From Adlercreutzia sp. ZJ304 (GTDB lineage: Bacteria; Actinomycetota; Coriobacteriia; Coriobacteriales; Eggerthellaceae), in the NCBI RefSeq assembly GCF_011039075.1, contig NZ_JAAKEG010000008.1, forward strand, positions 1-64,000: a DNA stretch of 64,000 nt. The letters run 5' to 3'. A model generated the notes under the pieces. The model made no database searches. It had not been told where the DNA came from and saw only the letters and a list, made by a program, of their open reading frames with translations. Shown in pieces: positions 37,223 through 45,708 of this stretch. The translations under genes were made by a program, and so were the position numbers. Each line of letters starts with the position of its first letter. Position 1 is the first letter of the stretch.

Positions 37223-38467
37223 ATGCTTTCCCAGTTAGATGTATATGCCGACATAGATAGCATTCCAGTGTATGCGGGGCGAGCTTATTTCAGCATGCGT
37301 GGGAATACGCTGACTACAACTTTTGCTTATGCAAGCGATTATCTTTCTGATTCCCGTGCATATGAGATAGATCCTGCGTTTCCTTTAATCGGTTCAACTT
37401 ATCACTGTAATGGGCTGCCGGGAGCGTTTAGCGATTCGGCGCCTGATCGCTGGGGTCGGAATCTTATTGATAAAGAACATCGTAGAAAATTGTTAGACGC
37501 TGGATATGTTGCACATAAATTGCGCGACGTAGATTATCTGGTTGGTGTTTTTGACGAAACTCGCGAGGGGAATTTGCGGTTTCGCGAACATGGAGGTGAT
37601 TTTCTTTCGGAATCAAAGGCTATTCCGAAAATCATTCAGCTTCCCGAATTACTTGCTGCAAGTAGAGATTTGGCAAAAAATGCTGAATCTGATGCCGCAA
37701 TAAAAACATTGTTGAGCGCTGGTTCGGGGTCTTTGGGTGGTGCACGTCCTAAAGCTTCCGTAGTACAAGATGGAAAATTATTGCTTGCAAAATTCCCGCA
37801 TCCCTCCGATTCGTGGAATGTAATGGCTTGGGAGAAAACTGCTTTAGATATTGCTCGGCGGGCACACGCTGAAGTTCCGGCGAATAAACTTATTACGATA
37901 GGGTCAAGTTCGGTGTTGCTGCTTGAGAGATTTGATAGATACAATTCCTTGTTGAATGGAGCGCGCATTGCTTACATAAGCGCTATGACTTTGTTGGGTG
38001 CCCATGATGGTGAAATTTGCGATTATGGTGAATTGGCCGAAGCTATATCTTTGTGGGCTGGAGATCCAGCAACTGCTTCTGAAGAATTACTGCGCAGGAT
38101 ATTACTTTCAATTGCTCTTAATAATACGGATGATCACATGAGAAATCATGGCTTTATTAGGGTTGGAAATAAGTGGCAGTTTTCTCCATTGTTTGATGTA
38201 AATCCAAATTTAGACGGAAACAGCAGATGTGCTACGTCAATTCTTGGAGAATGCGGCGACCTAAGAGCTAAGGCTGCTATAGAACTCGCAAAATATATGG
38301 GTATTAAGAACGAGAAAACTACGGCAATTTTGTCGGAAGTGCTGTCGGCTGCATCTGAATGGAAGTCTATTGCGCGTAAGAATGGATGTTCTGATTCCGA
38401 GATTAAAAGCTTCGTTCCGATCATGCAAGAGCATCTGGCTGATTTAAGGGGCATCTCTTTGTTGTAG
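37223..38467 (+). CDS. hipA: HipA-type serine/threonine kinase toxin
   Basis: The protein has 414 aa. An N-terminal HipA subdomain is followed by the kinase: the ATP-loop segment GSGSLGGARPKASV, LLLERFDR, the catalytic LNNTDDHMRNHGFI and the metal-binding FDVNPN. Characterised HipA proteins phosphorylate glutamyl-tRNA synthetase and trigger growth arrest. The frame is complete, so the toxin is probably active. It sits between ftsQ and the polysaccharide island. Confidence 0.88.
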   Translation: MLSQLDVYADIDSIPVYAGRAYFSMRGNTLTTTFAYASDYLSDSRAYEIDPAFPLIGSTYHCNGLPGAFSDSAPDRWGRNLIDKEHRRKLLDAGYVAHKLRDVDYLVGVFDETREGNLRFREHGGDFLSESKAIPKIIQLPELLAASRDLAKNAESDAAIKTLLSAGSGSLGGARPKASVVQDGKLLLAKFPHPSDSWNVMAWEKTALDIARRAHAEVPANKLITIGSSSVLLLERFDRYNSLLNGARIAYISAMTLLGAHDGEICDYGELAEAISLWAGDPATASEELLRRILLSIALNNTDDHMRNHGFIRVGNKWQFSPLFDVNPNLDGNSRCATSILGECGDLRAKAAIELAKYMGIKNEKTTAILSEVLSAASEWKSIARKNGCSDSEIKSFVPIMQEHLADLRGISLL

Positions 38468-38609
38468 ACTTGTCTGCCTTTAATGGTGCACGTTCGCGCG
38501 GGGCAGCGCAACGCTTGCATAAATGGTTTTTCACGAGTGTTTTGTGTGATATAGTGAGACGTGCTAACAGCAGGTGTGTTTTGTGTTGAAACGTATTTGT
38601 TAGCAGTTC

Positions 38610-38640
38610 GCTTTGCGGGTGTAGTTGCGCTACGCGAAGC
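38610..38640 (+). promoter_or_regulatory. leader hairpin upstream of loaP (candidate antitermination element)
   Basis: The outer stem is GCTTTGC / GCGAAGC (7 bp, one G-U), with a GGGT bulge on the 5' side. The inner stem is GTAG / CTAC with loop TTGCG. It lies about 90 bp before the loaP start in an otherwise gene-free leader. Small hairpins in the 5' leader are the known recognition element of LoaP proteins; the assignment here is inference. Confidence 0.45.
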
Positions 38641-38728
38641 AAATTACACTCTTTGCGCCTTGAACGATGCTGCGTTCAGCATCCGTTGGCTTAAAGGGAC
38701 TGAATGCATTGTCGTTTAGGAGTTGCTG

Positions 38729-39241
38729 ATGTGGTACGTCGTTCAAGTGGCGACCGGTCAGGAACAGTCTGCTGTCGATATGATATGCGAAGCGGCGGCT
38801 GGTTCTGCTGTGCTTAAAGAATGCTTTTGCCCGCACTACAAAACGGGCGAAAAGTGTGATGGCGTATGGGAAACGGTAGAGAAAGTGTTGTTTCCGGGCT
38901 ACATTATTGTGGTGACAAATCAGGTAGAGCGCGTGGAGCAGGGACTTCGCGGTGTTAAGGCGTTCACGCGGCTTCTAGGTAACGACAAAGCATTTATTCC
39001 TTTAAGTAAAGGGGAAGTTGCGTGGATAGACGCATTCACGCAAAAAGACAATCGCACTGTGCAGATGAGCGAAGGATATGTTGATGGCGGCAAGTTGGTA
39101 ATAACGGCTGGTCCGCTGCTTCATCACGAGGGTTTAATTCGTAAGGTGAACCATAGGAAGAAGCGCGCATATCTGCAGGTTAAGATGTTTGGTCGCATGA
39201 TAAATGCCGAAGTTGGGCTAGCTATTAGGCGGAAGAGTTAG
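38729..39241 (+). CDS. loaP: LoaP-type NusG paralogue (processive antiterminator)
   Basis: The protein has 170 aa from the ATG at 38729, with TAGGAG at 38717-38722. The TTG at 38723 abuts that site and is unlikely. The N-terminal NGN domain begins MWYVVQVATGQEQ and contains VLFPGYIIVV and a GVKAFTRLLG segment. The C-terminal KOW domain has ITAGPLLHHEGLIRKVNHRKKRAYLQV. NusG specialised paralogues of this type head polysaccharide and natural-product operons and let RNA polymerase read through terminators. Here it precedes about 17.5 kb of same-strand genes. It is not the housekeeping NusG, given its context. Confidence 0.85.
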   Translation: MWYVVQVATGQEQSAVDMICEAAAGSAVLKECFCPHYKTGEKCDGVWETVEKVLFPGYIIVVTNQVERVEQGLRGVKAFTRLLGNDKAFIPLSKGEVAWIDAFTQKDNRTVQMSEGYVDGGKLVITAGPLLHHEGLIRKVNHRKKRAYLQVKMFGRMINAEVGLAIRRKS

Positions 39242-39251
39242 ATTCCAAGCA

Positions 39252-39953
39252 TTGGGCGAGAATCTCAAACGCAAACAAACGGAAGTTACGACAACAGCAG
39301 AATACACATCCGAATCTAGCAATACGCTTGCAAGAGCGCGCCAACCCCTACCATACCGCTTCATAAAGCGCACATTCGATATTGTGTTTAGCAGTGCAGT
39401 TATAGTAGTTGGGTTTGTACCAGCGCTAATATTATCTATTGCAATAGTTATAGATTCTCCGGGGGCAAGTCCAATTTATTCTCAAACTAGACTAGGTAGA
39501 GGCGAGAAGCCTTTTAAGATGTATAAGTTTAGAAGCATGATACCTAGTGCAGATGAACTACTACCTAATCTAAAAGATAAAAACGAAGCAACAGGACCTC
39601 TGTTTAAGATTAAAGATGACCCACGTGTTACTCGTGTAGGGCACTTCATTAGAAAACATTCAATAGATGAACTGCCTCAGTTTCTAAATGTATTTCTAGG
39701 ACAGCTTTCTTGTGTAGGACCTCGTCCTCCTCTTCCAAGTGAAGTGGCTGAGTATACAGAGCGTGACAGATTACGCCTAACAGTAAAGCCGGGACTTTCA
39801 GGTTATTGGCAAATAAGTGGCAGAAGTGATTCCACCTTTAATGACATGGTAGATCTTGATATCAAATATATCGAAGAAGCCTCTCCTATAACAGATATAA
39901 AAGTTATAGGAAAGACAGTAGGTGTAATGTTTAAAGGTGACGGAGCCTACTAA
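39252..39953 (+). CDS. undecaprenyl-phosphate sugar phosphotransferase (initiating enzyme)
   Basis: The protein has 233 aa from a weakly supported TTG. One transmembrane helix lies near residues 40-65. The bacterial sugar transferase domain (PF02397) follows: FKMYKFRSM, IRKHSIDELPQFLNVFLGQLSCVGPRPPLPSEV and KPGLSGYWQISGRS. It is the short, single-helix form, as in PglC or the C-terminal half of WbaP. It moves a sugar-1-phosphate onto undecaprenyl phosphate to prime the repeat unit. The sugar cannot be predicted. From about 39380 on, codon choice becomes more A/T-rich than in loaP. Confidence 0.92.
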   Translation: MGENLKRKQTEVTTTAEYTSESSNTLARARQPLPYRFIKRTFDIVFSSAVIVVGFVPALILSIAIVIDSPGASPIYSQTRLGRGEKPFKMYKFRSMIPSADELLPNLKDKNEATGPLFKIKDDPRVTRVGHFIRKHSIDELPQFLNVFLGQLSCVGPRPPLPSEVAEYTERDRLRLTVKPGLSGYWQISGRSDSTFNDMVDLDIKYIEEASPITDIKVIGKTVGVMFKGDGAY

Positions 39954-40015
39954 GTTGATGTTGCTGGAGATGAGGCTCACACGGTTACTACTTTTGGCAC
40001 GGAGGTTTTTTTCGT

Positions 40016-41119
40016 GTGAGTGAGCCCTTGCGTGTGGCACATGTCATGGGCAAGATGATCGGTGGCGGCGTGGAGTCTGTTGTGATGAACTACTACCGCC
40101 ATATCGACCGCTCTCGCGTGCAGTTCGACCTGCTGGTGGACGAGGATTCAACGTTGGTGCCGCGCGAGGAAGTAGAGTCACTAGGCGGGCGCATTATAAA
40201 AGTGCCACCCTATCAAAACTTGTCACGCTATATGCGTGCATTAGAGTGTCTTTTTAATAAGGAGAGATGGTCAATAGTCCATAGTCACATAAACGGACTT
40301 TCCTGTTTTTCTCTCTATGCTGCGAAACGGACCGGTGTTCCTATACGTATAGCACATTCTCATTCCACGAGCGGTCGTGGAGAATATGCCAAAAATTTGC
40401 TGAAAGCTATTCTTAGAACTCAAGCAAATCGCTATCCGACTCATCGATTGGCCTGTAGCATATATGCCGGGGAATGGCTTTTTGGGAAAAATGCGGAGTT
40501 TGAAGTGTTGCGCAATGCTATCGAGCTCGGTGAATTTGCTTTTGATTCCGAAGTTCGTTCGAAAGTGCGTACCGAGTTAGATATTGCAAAAGATCAATTA
40601 GTTATCGGTCATGTTGGGAGATTTACCGCTCAGAAAAATCATAGATTTCTCATAGATATTTTTCGCGAAGTTTGTAGGCTTCGACCAGACGCAGTCCTTT
40701 TACTTGTTGGCAGTGGCGAGTTGAGACATTTTGTAGAGAGTTTATTGATTCAATATGATTTGTTGAATAATGTGCGGTTTTTAGGGCAACGCAATGATGT
40801 GAATCTTCTATATCAGGCATTTGATGCCTTTGTATTACCTAGCCTCTATGAGGGTCTTGGTCTTGTAGGTATTGAGGCGCAGGCAACAGGGTTGTCGTGC
40901 TTTTTTTCAGATTTAATTACTCGTGAAGTAGACGTAACGGGAGAAGCACGCTTTCTGCCCATAGATGATGTAAATACTTGGTCGTATGTTTTGGCACAAG
41001 TGGCTGTGGGGCAACGTTACAAAGTTGATATTGAAAGCTTTGTTGATTATGACATCAATAGAGCCGCTGAAAAGCTAGCAAACTATTATGAAAATCTTTA
41101 TGCTGGAGTTATAACATGA
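40016..41119 (+). CDS. GT4-type glycosyltransferase
   Basis: The protein has 367 aa with a GTG start; GGAGG lies about 10 bp upstream. It begins with the GT-B N-terminal domain (VAHVMGKMIGGGVESVVMNYYRHID). The donor-binding domain contains IGHVGRFTAQKNH, FLGQRNDV and the EGLGLVGIEAQATG motif. It resembles EpsF-type glycosyltransferases of exopolysaccharide loci. The first ~180 bp are clearly richer in G+C than the rest, suggesting a recombination junction inside the gene. ATGA overlap with the next gene. Confidence 0.9.
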   Translation: MSEPLRVAHVMGKMIGGGVESVVMNYYRHIDRSRVQFDLLVDEDSTLVPREEVESLGGRIIKVPPYQNLSRYMRALECLFNKERWSIVHSHINGLSCFSLYAAKRTGVPIRIAHSHSTSGRGEYAKNLLKAILRTQANRYPTHRLACSIYAGEWLFGKNAEFEVLRNAIELGEFAFDSEVRSKVRTELDIAKDQLVIGHVGRFTAQKNHRFLIDIFREVCRLRPDAVLLLVGSGELRHFVESLLIQYDLLNNVRFLGQRNDVNLLYQAFDAFVLPSLYEGLGLVGIEAQATGLSCFFSDLITREVDVTGEARFLPIDDVNTWSYVLAQVAVGQRYKVDIESFVDYDINRAAEKLANYYENLYAGVIT

Positions 41120-42093
41120 GTGCTCCGGCATTTATCGGCGTAAACACTACGGAGCAACTTTTGGATGTAGGCGGAAAGCCCAAGGTTAATGTTCTGATGT
41201 CTACCTTTAATGGTTTACATTATCTAGATAAGCAGATTGATTCGATAGTTGCCCAAGAAAAAGTCTCTGTTCATTTAACAGTGCGTGATGATGGTTCAAC
41301 TGATGGAACATTGCAATTTTTAACCGATGTCGTCTCTGCATATGTAAATGAAAGCTTTTCATTAACGGTTACTTCAGGGGAGAATATTGGTTTTCTTGAC
41401 AGTTTTGAAAAGCTTCTACTAACAGCAAAGAGTTATGACTACTATGCTTTTTCCGACCAAGATGATGTTTGGGATTCACGAAAGCTTGCTGCTGCGATTG
41501 CTTCTATTCAGTCTTATGGAGAGAAGCCGGCGCTTTATGCTTCTTCTGTTTCTATCGTTGATGAACAATTGCGACCTCTTTCGAAGAATGACTTTTTAGG
41601 ATTAAGATACTCAATTCCTGCCGAGATAATTCGTCATAGACTTGCGGGGCATACTATGGTATGGAATGAAGCATTGCAGAAGCATATTCGTTGTTTTGGT
41701 TCAATGCCTGTTTGGTCTCATGATCAATATGTTGTCCTTGCGTGTCTGCTTGTCCAAGGAACGCTTGTATTTGATTCAATGAGTTATGTGAAGCATCGCA
41801 GGCTAGACTCTTCTTTAACGCCCGGCGATGGTTCTTTAATTAAACGTCTCAGGCATGAATGGAAACTTATTACTAATAAAGACGACAGAATTAATCGGCG
41901 ATTTTTAGCAAAGGCCCTTATGAACAAAGGGGGGAATTCTCTTAGCAAGGAAGACTGTGAGTTTTTGCAGCTATTAGACTCGGATAATTCATTATCGAAT
42001 CGAAAAAAGCTTCTTTGCTCTCCAATGCTTCATTGTGGTTTAGCGATAGGTGATATTGAGGCAAAGCTTTCCATTCTTTTTGGAAAATTTTAG
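41116..42093 (+). CDS. GT2 glycosyltransferase (rhamnosyltransferase-like)
   Basis: The protein has 325 aa of GT-A fold: VNVLMSTFNGLHYLDKQIDSI, RDDGSTDGT and FSDQDDVWDSRKL supply the nucleotide-sugar and metal-binding Asp residues. The C-terminal part (LAGHTMVWNEAL, HDQY) matches the family that includes dTDP-rhamnose transferases. Coupled by ATGA to the gene before it. Acceptor unknown. Confidence 0.88.
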   Translation: MSAPAFIGVNTTEQLLDVGGKPKVNVLMSTFNGLHYLDKQIDSIVAQEKVSVHLTVRDDGSTDGTLQFLTDVVSAYVNESFSLTVTSGENIGFLDSFEKLLLTAKSYDYYAFSDQDDVWDSRKLAAAIASIQSYGEKPALYASSVSIVDEQLRPLSKNDFLGLRYSIPAEIIRHRLAGHTMVWNEALQKHIRCFGSMPVWSHDQYVVLACLLVQGTLVFDSMSYVKHRRLDSSLTPGDGSLIKRLRHEWKLITNKDDRINRRFLAKALMNKGGNSLSKEDCEFLQLLDSDNSLSNRKKLLCSPMLHCGLAIGDIEAKLSILFGKF

Positions 42094-42964
42094 ATTGCGC
42101 ACACCTATTGAAAAACAAGATATTGCTGCTGCATTTGTAACGTTTAATCCTGATATGGATCTTTTACAGAAAGCTATACTTTCTGTAAAAGACCAGGTTT
42201 CATGTGTTTATGTCATAGATAACGGCTCAAAAAATGCAGGAGCAATTAAAAATGCATGTAGAGCTTATAGTATTGAGCCTATTTTGATGAATGAAAACGC
42301 AGGAATTGCTTCAGCGTTCAATATTTCTTTTGCCGAAGCAAAAAAAGCTGGCTATACGTGGGTTCTTACGTGCGATCAGGATTCTGTTATGCCGCCTGAT
42401 CTGATTTACTCATTTGCGCAAAGTGCTATTAATGAAAATATTGGATGTATAGGAATTATTTGTCCTAACTTTTTTAATCGAACAACAGGTGTTAGAGAAT
42501 ATGAAGGAAGTATTCCAAGATATATTGATAAATGTATTAGTTCAGGTGCTCTGACGAGTGTGAAGGCATGGGATAAAATTGCCGGTTTTGATGAAGTGAT
42601 GTTCATAGATGGTGTTGATTTTGATTTTTGTAAACGCTTACACAATATAAATTATAGGATACTTCTTGTTCCGTCAATTTGTACTAACCACGAAATCGGC
42701 AATGCTTGTATACATCGTATTCTGGGATATAAGTTTTTGGTTTTTAATCATTCGGCTTTTCGTAAGTATTACATCGCTCAAAATATTGTTTATTTTAGTG
42801 GAAAACACAACAGGGGTAGAGTTTGCTTAAAAGCTTATTTTCAGTTAGCTAAGCAATATGCATTAGTCTTGTTGTATGAAAACAAAAAGAAAGAAAAGCT
42901 GAAAGCGTTGATAGAGGGCGCTTCGAACGGTTTTCTTATGTGTCAAGAGCTCAGAAAGCACTAA
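42050..42964 (+). CDS. GT2 glycosyltransferase
   Basis: The protein has 304 aa if it starts at the GTG at 42050, overlapping the previous gene by 44 bp. In-frame TTGs at 42056 and 42095 are alternatives, and no start has a strong ribosome site. The GT-A core is AAFVTFNPDMDLLQKAI, VIDNGSKN and LTCDQDSVMPPDLI. Similarity is to rhamnosyltransferases of O-antigen loci. A following VDFDFCKRLHNINYRILLVP segment is typical of these enzymes. Overlaps the polymerase gene by 25 bp. Confidence 0.86.
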   Translation: MILRQSFPFFLENFRLRTPIEKQDIAAAFVTFNPDMDLLQKAILSVKDQVSCVYVIDNGSKNAGAIKNACRAYSIEPILMNENAGIASAFNISFAEAKKAGYTWVLTCDQDSVMPPDLIYSFAQSAINENIGCIGIICPNFFNRTTGVREYEGSIPRYIDKCISSGALTSVKAWDKIAGFDEVMFIDGVDFDFCKRLHNINYRILLVPSICTNHEIGNACIHRILGYKFLVFNHSAFRKYYIAQNIVYFSGKHNRGRVCLKAYFQLAKQYALVLLYENKKKEKLKALIEGASNGFLMCQELRKH

Positions 42965-44343
42965 TAGTGGTTGCTTTATTTACCTGTTGTGTATTGATGG
43001 CTATTTTGTTGATAGCTTTATTGATTACCAGATACGACATTATGTCACCTGGTCCCATTTTTACAATGATGTTTCTTCTTGGTACTGCTGCGTTAATTGT
43101 ACTTGGAAATTTTGAACTCGATATTCATTGGAATACAGCTAGTGTGATTATTTGTGCTTGTACTATTGCTATAGTTGGGGATGTTTTTGTGCGCGCGATC
43201 GCTCATGAAGATGTACGGAAATATAAGATTGCTAATCGATTATCTGAAAAGCGCTATGGTCTTAAAGTCTCTCCGAAGTTTAATTTTTTTATCTGTGTGG
43301 TAATGGTGCTAGTTTTTGTGTATACATATTGGGATATTCAGGCACATACTGATATGAGTTTATCAAGTTCGGGAACATTGTTGGGGGCATTTCGAGAGCA
43401 AGGCTCCAACAAAAGTATGCTTTCTTCGCTTATGAATGGTTTTAGTAGCGCCATTGCTTATTTCTATTCTTATATGTTGATTATTAATGCGCTTTTATAT
43501 AAGCCAATGGGCAAGAAATACTGGCTACCAATCGCCTTATATATTCCTATTATTCTTGTTACTGGTGCACGTATTCAACTACTCTTTTTTCTTGGTGTTT
43601 TTGCGTTTCAGTTTGTGACAATATATTTCGTCAAAAACGAACGAACAGCTGCAAGTTTTAAAAAACTACTTGCAATATTTATAGTAATGGCGTTGATATT
43701 TGTAGCCATCTTTTATTTTGCCGGTTTTTTGACGGGTAAGAGCAGTGGTTTTAGGCTGGCCGATATTGCTTTAGTTTATGCAGGTGGTCCAATCTATGGT
43801 TTAGATTGGTTTCTTCAGCGATTTGATAGTCTTGAGCATTCTGGGATCACTTCTTTTGAAAGCATTCATTCGATACTTTCTATGTTTGGTGTTTCTATTG
43901 GCGAGGCTAATTTCGGAGGATATGTTATTAGCGGCTCTTCGAATTACTATCCAATAGTTCCTGAACGTGGTCTTTATGGTAACGTATATACAACTCTAGT
44001 TGGCTGGATTTATGATTTTGGTTTAATCGGTGCTTTTTTGATACTGTTTTTACTCTGCGTCTTGTTTTCGTGGATGTATGGTAAAGCTAGAGCATCTAAA
44101 AAACCCTGCATTCCAATTCTGGCTCTTTCCATTTTGTACATTCCGATGTTGATGGTTTCGGTTACGGATTTATTCTCTGATGATCTGAGTTACAAACGCA
44201 TTTTAGTCATTATTGCAGCTTGTGTGGTTGCTCAAGAAGCTAGAAAGATGTTTATCGGACAGATCTATAAAAGAGAAAGCTTAAAAATAGAAACGCCTGT
44301 TATCAAGTCGTTAAAAGGTGAGAGCTGTGTCAAAACGGATTGA
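42940..44343 (+). CDS. Wzy-like polysaccharide polymerase
   Basis: The protein has 467 aa and about eleven hydrophobic helices, starting ALIVVALFTCCVLMAILLIALL. A large periplasmic-type loop (GGPIYGLDWFLQRFDSLEH to VPERGLYGNVYTTLVGWIYDFG) is typical of repeat-unit polymerases. Sequence conservation in this class is low, so the call rests on topology and on position between glycosyltransferases and a Wzx flippase. It would join undecaprenyl-linked repeat units outside the membrane. Starts at a GTG overlapping the preceding gene. Confidence 0.8.
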   Translation: MSRAQKALIVVALFTCCVLMAILLIALLITRYDIMSPGPIFTMMFLLGTAALIVLGNFELDIHWNTASVIICACTIAIVGDVFVRAIAHEDVRKYKIANRLSEKRYGLKVSPKFNFFICVVMVLVFVYTYWDIQAHTDMSLSSSGTLLGAFREQGSNKSMLSSLMNGFSSAIAYFYSYMLIINALLYKPMGKKYWLPIALYIPIILVTGARIQLLFFLGVFAFQFVTIYFVKNERTAASFKKLLAIFIVMALIFVAIFYFAGFLTGKSSGFRLADIALVYAGGPIYGLDWFLQRFDSLEHSGITSFESIHSILSMFGVSIGEANFGGYVISGSSNYYPIVPERGLYGNVYTTLVGWIYDFGLIGAFLILFLLCVLFSWMYGKARASKKPCIPILALSILYIPMLMVSVTDLFSDDLSYKRILVIIAACVVAQEARKMFIGQIYKRESLKIETPVIKSLKGESCVKTD

Positions 44344-44420
44344 TCTGAAATCAGCTATTCACAAAGGATGAAGAAGAAAGAAATCTATCGTATGTTTAAA
44401 AACAATTCGAGGGCTTAAAA

Positions 44421-44636
44421 GTGGTTGTGGATCAATCTAAAGATGACTGCAATCGCGAACCCGCTCATTGTCACGTACAGAGATTTGGAAGACGAGTGAC
44501 TCAAATAATGGTAGAACCTTATGTCTATGCGAAACATAGCGATTTAACTGATGAGCAAACTTATAGTTTGGAGCAGTTTGTGGAAAAGTATGCTTCAGAA
44601 ATCGAGATGGAATATAAAAGAAAGGCTCAAGGATAA
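44421..44636 (+). CDS. small uncharacterised protein in the glycan locus
   Basis: The protein has 71 aa from a GTG with GAGGG 7 bp upstream. The sequence around EPAHCHVQRFGRRV faintly resembles the PPHxHV core of DUF4160 proteins, but the usual N-terminal segment is missing. It may be a small intact gene or a truncated remnant. A 16-codon open frame (ATG at 44368) directly upstream may be leftover coding sequence. Confidence 0.5.
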   Translation: MVVDQSKDDCNREPAHCHVQRFGRRVTQIMVEPYVYAKHSDLTDEQTYSLEQFVEKYASEIEMEYKRKAQG

Positions 44637-44715
44637 GCCTAAGTTTTAGGTGTTGAATCGCGGGGTTTAAAAGCAAACTATGAGATGTAGTTTTTATAAC
44701 TAAAATCGGGGTTAA

Positions 44716-45702
44716 ATGAAACCTCTAGTTAGTATTTGTTGTATAACGTTTAATCATGCAGATTATATTTCCGATGCTTTGGATGGCTTTTTGCAACAGG
44801 AAACCACATTTTCTTTTGAAATTTTGATTCATGATGATGCCTCTACTGATGGAACAGTAGGTATTCTTCGTAAATATGAAGTCAAATATCCGGAAATTAT
44901 TCGGGTTTATTATGAAGATGAAAATCAGTATGGAAAAGGTACCTATAAAGGTGGCTATGTAAGTGGTTTGCTAGTTCCAGATGCGAGAGGTAAATATATA
45001 GCTATTTGTGAAGGTGATGATTATTGGTGCGATAAATATAAACTGCAGAAACAAATTGATTATCTTGAAAATCATCCTGAATGTTCAGAAGTTTGTCATG
45101 CAGCTTGTGTTATTGATGGTGTTACCGGTGATGTTTTAGGGACAATGGGGATGGGTTCCATTGCTTGTAATTTAAATGGACCTGATGTTATAGATAACTG
45201 GCAGATACCCACAGCTAGCCGCGTTAGACGAAAAGAGCATTTTGCAGAATATGTTAATACGTGGGTTTTTGATAAGCCGGTGGGTGATTTTCCGACAGCA
45301 ATTTACTCGACAACAAAAGGGTATATACACTATGAGCCTAAATGTATGAGCGTTTATCGTTTTCAAACACCTGGCTCATGGACTTCTAGGATGCAAAATC
45401 CGGCAGAATCCTGCATAAATAGTAAACGTTGGATATGCATGATGGAGTCTATCGATGAAATAACTCATCATGAATGGCACGACAATTTTCTGGTTGCCGC
45501 AAAGTCATATTTAGGAACAATACTTGGGTATAGTAATTCGTATACCCTTTCTTCTTTCGAGAAAGAAATAATTTCTAAATTCGATTGGCAGGATTACGGA
45601 AAAATTGTTATCAAGAAGCTACTTCGGAAGCTTGGATTTGTAATACAAAGTAGCGGGTGGGGTCCATCAACCCATAAGCGAATTGTAAGAAATCAGCATT
45701 GA
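44716..45702 (+). CDS. GT2 glycosyltransferase
   Basis: The protein has 328 aa. The GT-A core is VSICCITFNHADYISDALDGFL, IHDDASTDGT and CEGDDYWCDKYKLQKQIDYL. This family transfers sugars to lipid-linked intermediates; similar proteins are common in capsule and O-antigen loci. The C-terminal 100 residues are less conserved. The flippase gene starts 6 bp downstream. Confidence 0.88.
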   Translation: MKPLVSICCITFNHADYISDALDGFLQQETTFSFEILIHDDASTDGTVGILRKYEVKYPEIIRVYYEDENQYGKGTYKGGYVSGLLVPDARGKYIAICEGDDYWCDKYKLQKQIDYLENHPECSEVCHAACVIDGVTGDVLGTMGMGSIACNLNGPDVIDNWQIPTASRVRRKEHFAEYVNTWVFDKPVGDFPTAIYSTTKGYIHYEPKCMSVYRFQTPGSWTSRMQNPAESCINSKRWICMMESIDEITHHEWHDNFLVAAKSYLGTILGYSNSYTLSSFEKEIISKFDWQDYGKIVIKKLLRKLGFVIQSSGWGPSTHKRIVRNQH

Positions 45703-45708
45703 ATATAA

